A DNA stretch of 15,468 bases from UBA6115 sp964629345 (lineage in GTDB: Bacteria > Bacillota > Clostridia > Christensenellales > Aristaeellaceae), in the NCBI GenBank assembly GCA_964629345.1, contig CAZVSG010000049.1, positions 1-15,468 on the forward strand, read 5' to 3'. The position numbers and the translations under genes are program-made. Shown here piece by piece: positions 14,208-15,468 of the stretch. Each line of letters opens with the position of its first letter. Within the stretch, counting starts at the first letter, position 1. The notes below the pieces were generated by a model. It saw nothing but the letters and a program-made list of their open reading frames with translations, was not told where the DNA came from and ran no database searches.

Positions 14208-15392
14208 ATGAATGCGATTGTTGATGGGATCCTGCTGCTTGAAGGCAGGGAGATCAAGGGCAAAGCCCTGCTTTTTGATGACAGGATCCGCAGGATCGTT
14301 GAATCCGGCGATATTCCCGAAAACTGCGGGATCATTGACGCACAGGGCCTTTTTGTCTCGCCCGGTCTGATCGATCTCCACGTTCACGGTTACCTGGGCG
14401 AGGATGTGTCGGACGGCAGCGAAAGGGGTCTTCGGATCATGGCGGAAGCTCTCCTGAAAAACGGGGTGACCGCCTTTCTGCCGACCACCATGACGGTCAG
14501 ATGGGATGATATCCTGCTGTCATTGACAGCCATCCGTTCCGTCAAACGGCGCAGCGCCGAGAGGGATTTTTTGGGCAGCGAGATCCTCGGAGCCCACATG
14601 GAAGGGCCTTTCATCAGTCCAATGCGCAAAGGAGCGCAGGCAGAGGATGCCATCGCTGTCCCGGATGCTGACAGGATCCTTTCATTGGGGGATATTGTGC
14701 GCATCGTTACCATCGCGCCTGAAATGTCCGGCGGTCTTTCATTCATCAGAAGAATCAGGAAGGAATCGGATATCATCGTGTCCATCGGCCACTCCGACGC
14801 AAGTTTTGAGCAGGCAATGGAGGCCGTTTCCATGGGGGCATCCCACATCACACATCTGTTCAACGCGATGAGCGGGCTGAACCACAGATCACCGGGCGTC
14901 GTCGGCGCGGCGCTGACCGCGCCTGTCACCTGCGAACTGATCGCGGACACTTTTCACGTCCATCCCGGTTTGTTCAGCCTGCTTCTCAAAATCAAGAAGG
15001 AGTCGCTGGTTCTCGTGTCTGACTGCACCAGGGCCGGCGGGCTAGGCGACGGGCGATATACCCTGGGCGGGCAGGATATCCAAGTAAAGGGCATCCAAAG
15101 CCGGCTGAACGACGGGACGATCGCCGGCAGCGTGCTGAAACTGAACGAAGGCGTGCGGAACCTCCGGGATCACACCGGAATCTCCACCGCTGAGGCGGTG
15201 CAGTTTGCTTCCATCAACGCGGCAAAGGCGATCAAGGCCGATCGGGAAAAGGGTTCACTTGAACCGGGAAAGGATGCGGACATCGCGCTGTTTGACAGAT
15301 ATATGAACGTCTGTTCTGTTTTTGTCAGAGGCCATCTCAAATATGTCAGCAAAGACCTCGATGAACGAAAATTTCCGCTTGCCTCAGATTGA
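14208..15392 (+). CDS. nagA: N-acetylglucosamine-6-phosphate deacetylase
   Basis: Cytoplasmic amidohydrolase converting N-acetylglucosamine-6-phosphate to glucosamine-6-phosphate and acetate, in amino-sugar use and cell-wall recycling. It is 394 residues, typical for NagA. Motifs in order: the HxH pair H58/H60 in GLIDLHVHG, the metal ligand E132 in GAHMEGPFI, H195 in SIGHSDA, H216 in THLFNAM, H250 in ADTFHVHP, the catalytic D272 in VSDCTRAGG, and TIAGSVLKLNEGVRN. The closing KGSLEPGKDADIALFD is the usual amidohydrolase C-terminal strand pair. ATG 14208 has AAGG six bases upstream and follows the predicted transcription start; the frame upstream to 14130 lies in the promoter. No nagB or sugar transporter is seen in the window. 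The next gene begins just beyond the right edge under its own promoter. Confidence 0.93.
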   Translation: MNAIVDGILLLEGREIKGKALLFDDRIRRIVESGDIPENCGIIDAQGLFVSPGLIDLHVHGYLGEDVSDGSERGLRIMAEALLKNGVTAFLPTTMTVRWDDILLSLTAIRSVKRRSAERDFLGSEILGAHMEGPFISPMRKGAQAEDAIAVPDADRILSLGDIVRIVTIAPEMSGGLSFIRRIRKESDIIVSIGHSDASFEQAMEAVSMGASHITHLFNAMSGLNHRSPGVVGAALTAPVTCELIADTFHVHPGLFSLLLKIKKESLVLVSDCTRAGGLGDGRYTLGGQDIQVKGIQSRLNDGTIAGSVLKLNEGVRNLRDHTGISTAEAVQFASINAAKAIKADREKGSLEPGKDADIALFDRYMNVCSVFVRGHLKYVSKDLDERKFPLASD

Positions 15393-15407
15393 AATTACAT
15401 ATATAAT
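15379..15407 (+). promoter_or_regulatory. SigA-type promoter for a gene beyond the right edge
   Basis: A perfect TATAAT (15402-15407) lies 17 bases after TTGCCT (15379-15384, four of six), which is inside the end of nagA. Transcription would start near 15414. The downstream gene is not in the window. Confidence 0.75.
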
Positions 15408-15426
15408 ACTAAATCGGCACATCCTT

Positions 15427-15447
15427 GCGCCATGCAAGACATGGCGC
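15427..15447. promoter_or_regulatory. Perfect 8-bp inverted repeat in the leader of the downstream gene
   Basis: GCGCCATG (15427-15434) and CATGGCGC (15440-15447) are exact reverse complements around CAAGA. The right arm also lies in the 10-base palindrome ATGGCGCCAT (15441-15450). It sits between the predicted transcription start and the ribosome binding site, so it is either an operator or an mRNA hairpin. No T run follows, so it is not a standard terminator. Confidence 0.65.
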
Positions 15448-15458
15448 CATACGTCCAT

Positions 15459-15468
15459 GAGGAGGTGA
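15459..15468 (+). promoter_or_regulatory. Consensus ribosome binding site at the window edge
   Basis: GAGGAGGTGA ends the window and is fully complementary to the 3' end of 16S rRNA of Firmicutes. The start codon it serves must lie a few bases past the edge. Confidence 0.75.

Overview
The window looks like chromosomal DNA of a GC-rich member of the Firmicutes, most likely a Clostridia or Christensenellales-type anaerobe. The evidence is AGGAGG-type ribosome binding sites, near-consensus SigA promoters with 17-bp spacers, U-tailed terminators, and families typical of that group: a threonyl-tRNA-synthetase-like uridine kinase, an HI0933/BaiN-type flavoprotein, and a CotH protein with lamin-tail domains. 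Taxonomy is inferred from gene content only. No mobile element, CRISPR array, tRNA or rRNA was seen.

Layout. (1) 60-4618, plus strand: a tight four-gene operon of surE, an HI0933-like flavoprotein, a DEDDh 3'-5' exonuclease with a C-terminal zinc-ribbon-like tail, and a P-loop nucleoside kinase. It ends at a hairpin terminator shared with the convergent MgtC/SapB-like membrane protein (4674-5393, minus). (2) 5589-7279, plus: two translationally coupled RimK-like ATP-grasp ligases. (3) 7313-10732, plus: a consensus promoter drives a small Smr-domain protein and a membrane-anchored 1038-residue protein with three lamin-tail domains, a chitobiase-type domain and a CotH kinase-like domain. (4) 10824-12654, plus: an M28 metallopeptidase fused to a multi-pass membrane domain, preceded by a promoter and a perfect inverted repeat, and followed by a strong bidirectional terminator. 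(5) 12669-12959, minus: a tiny glycine-rich membrane-type protein. (6) 13057-13983, minus: a GNAT-Nudix fusion with its own perfect -35 box and a foldable leader. (7) 14130-15392, plus: nagA with its own promoter. (8) 15379-15468: a promoter, a perfect inverted repeat and a consensus Shine-Dalgarno site leading into a gene beyond the window.

How the parts may work together. The first operon is nucleotide and RNA turnover: SurE nucleotidase, exonuclease and nucleoside kinase form a salvage-like set. The middle (ATP-grasp pair, Smr, CotH/LTD protein, membrane M28 peptidase) contains several envelope proteins next to peptide-bond-forming ligases. A joint role in making, modifying or trimming a surface peptide is a hypothesis from adjacency only. 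The points most worth a second look are the apparent loss of the GTPxDCV segment of SurE, the ATP-grasp pair in which one partner has an altered metal-binding motif, the domain layout of the CotH protein, the M28-plus-membrane fusion, and several dyad-symmetric leaders right behind promoters.
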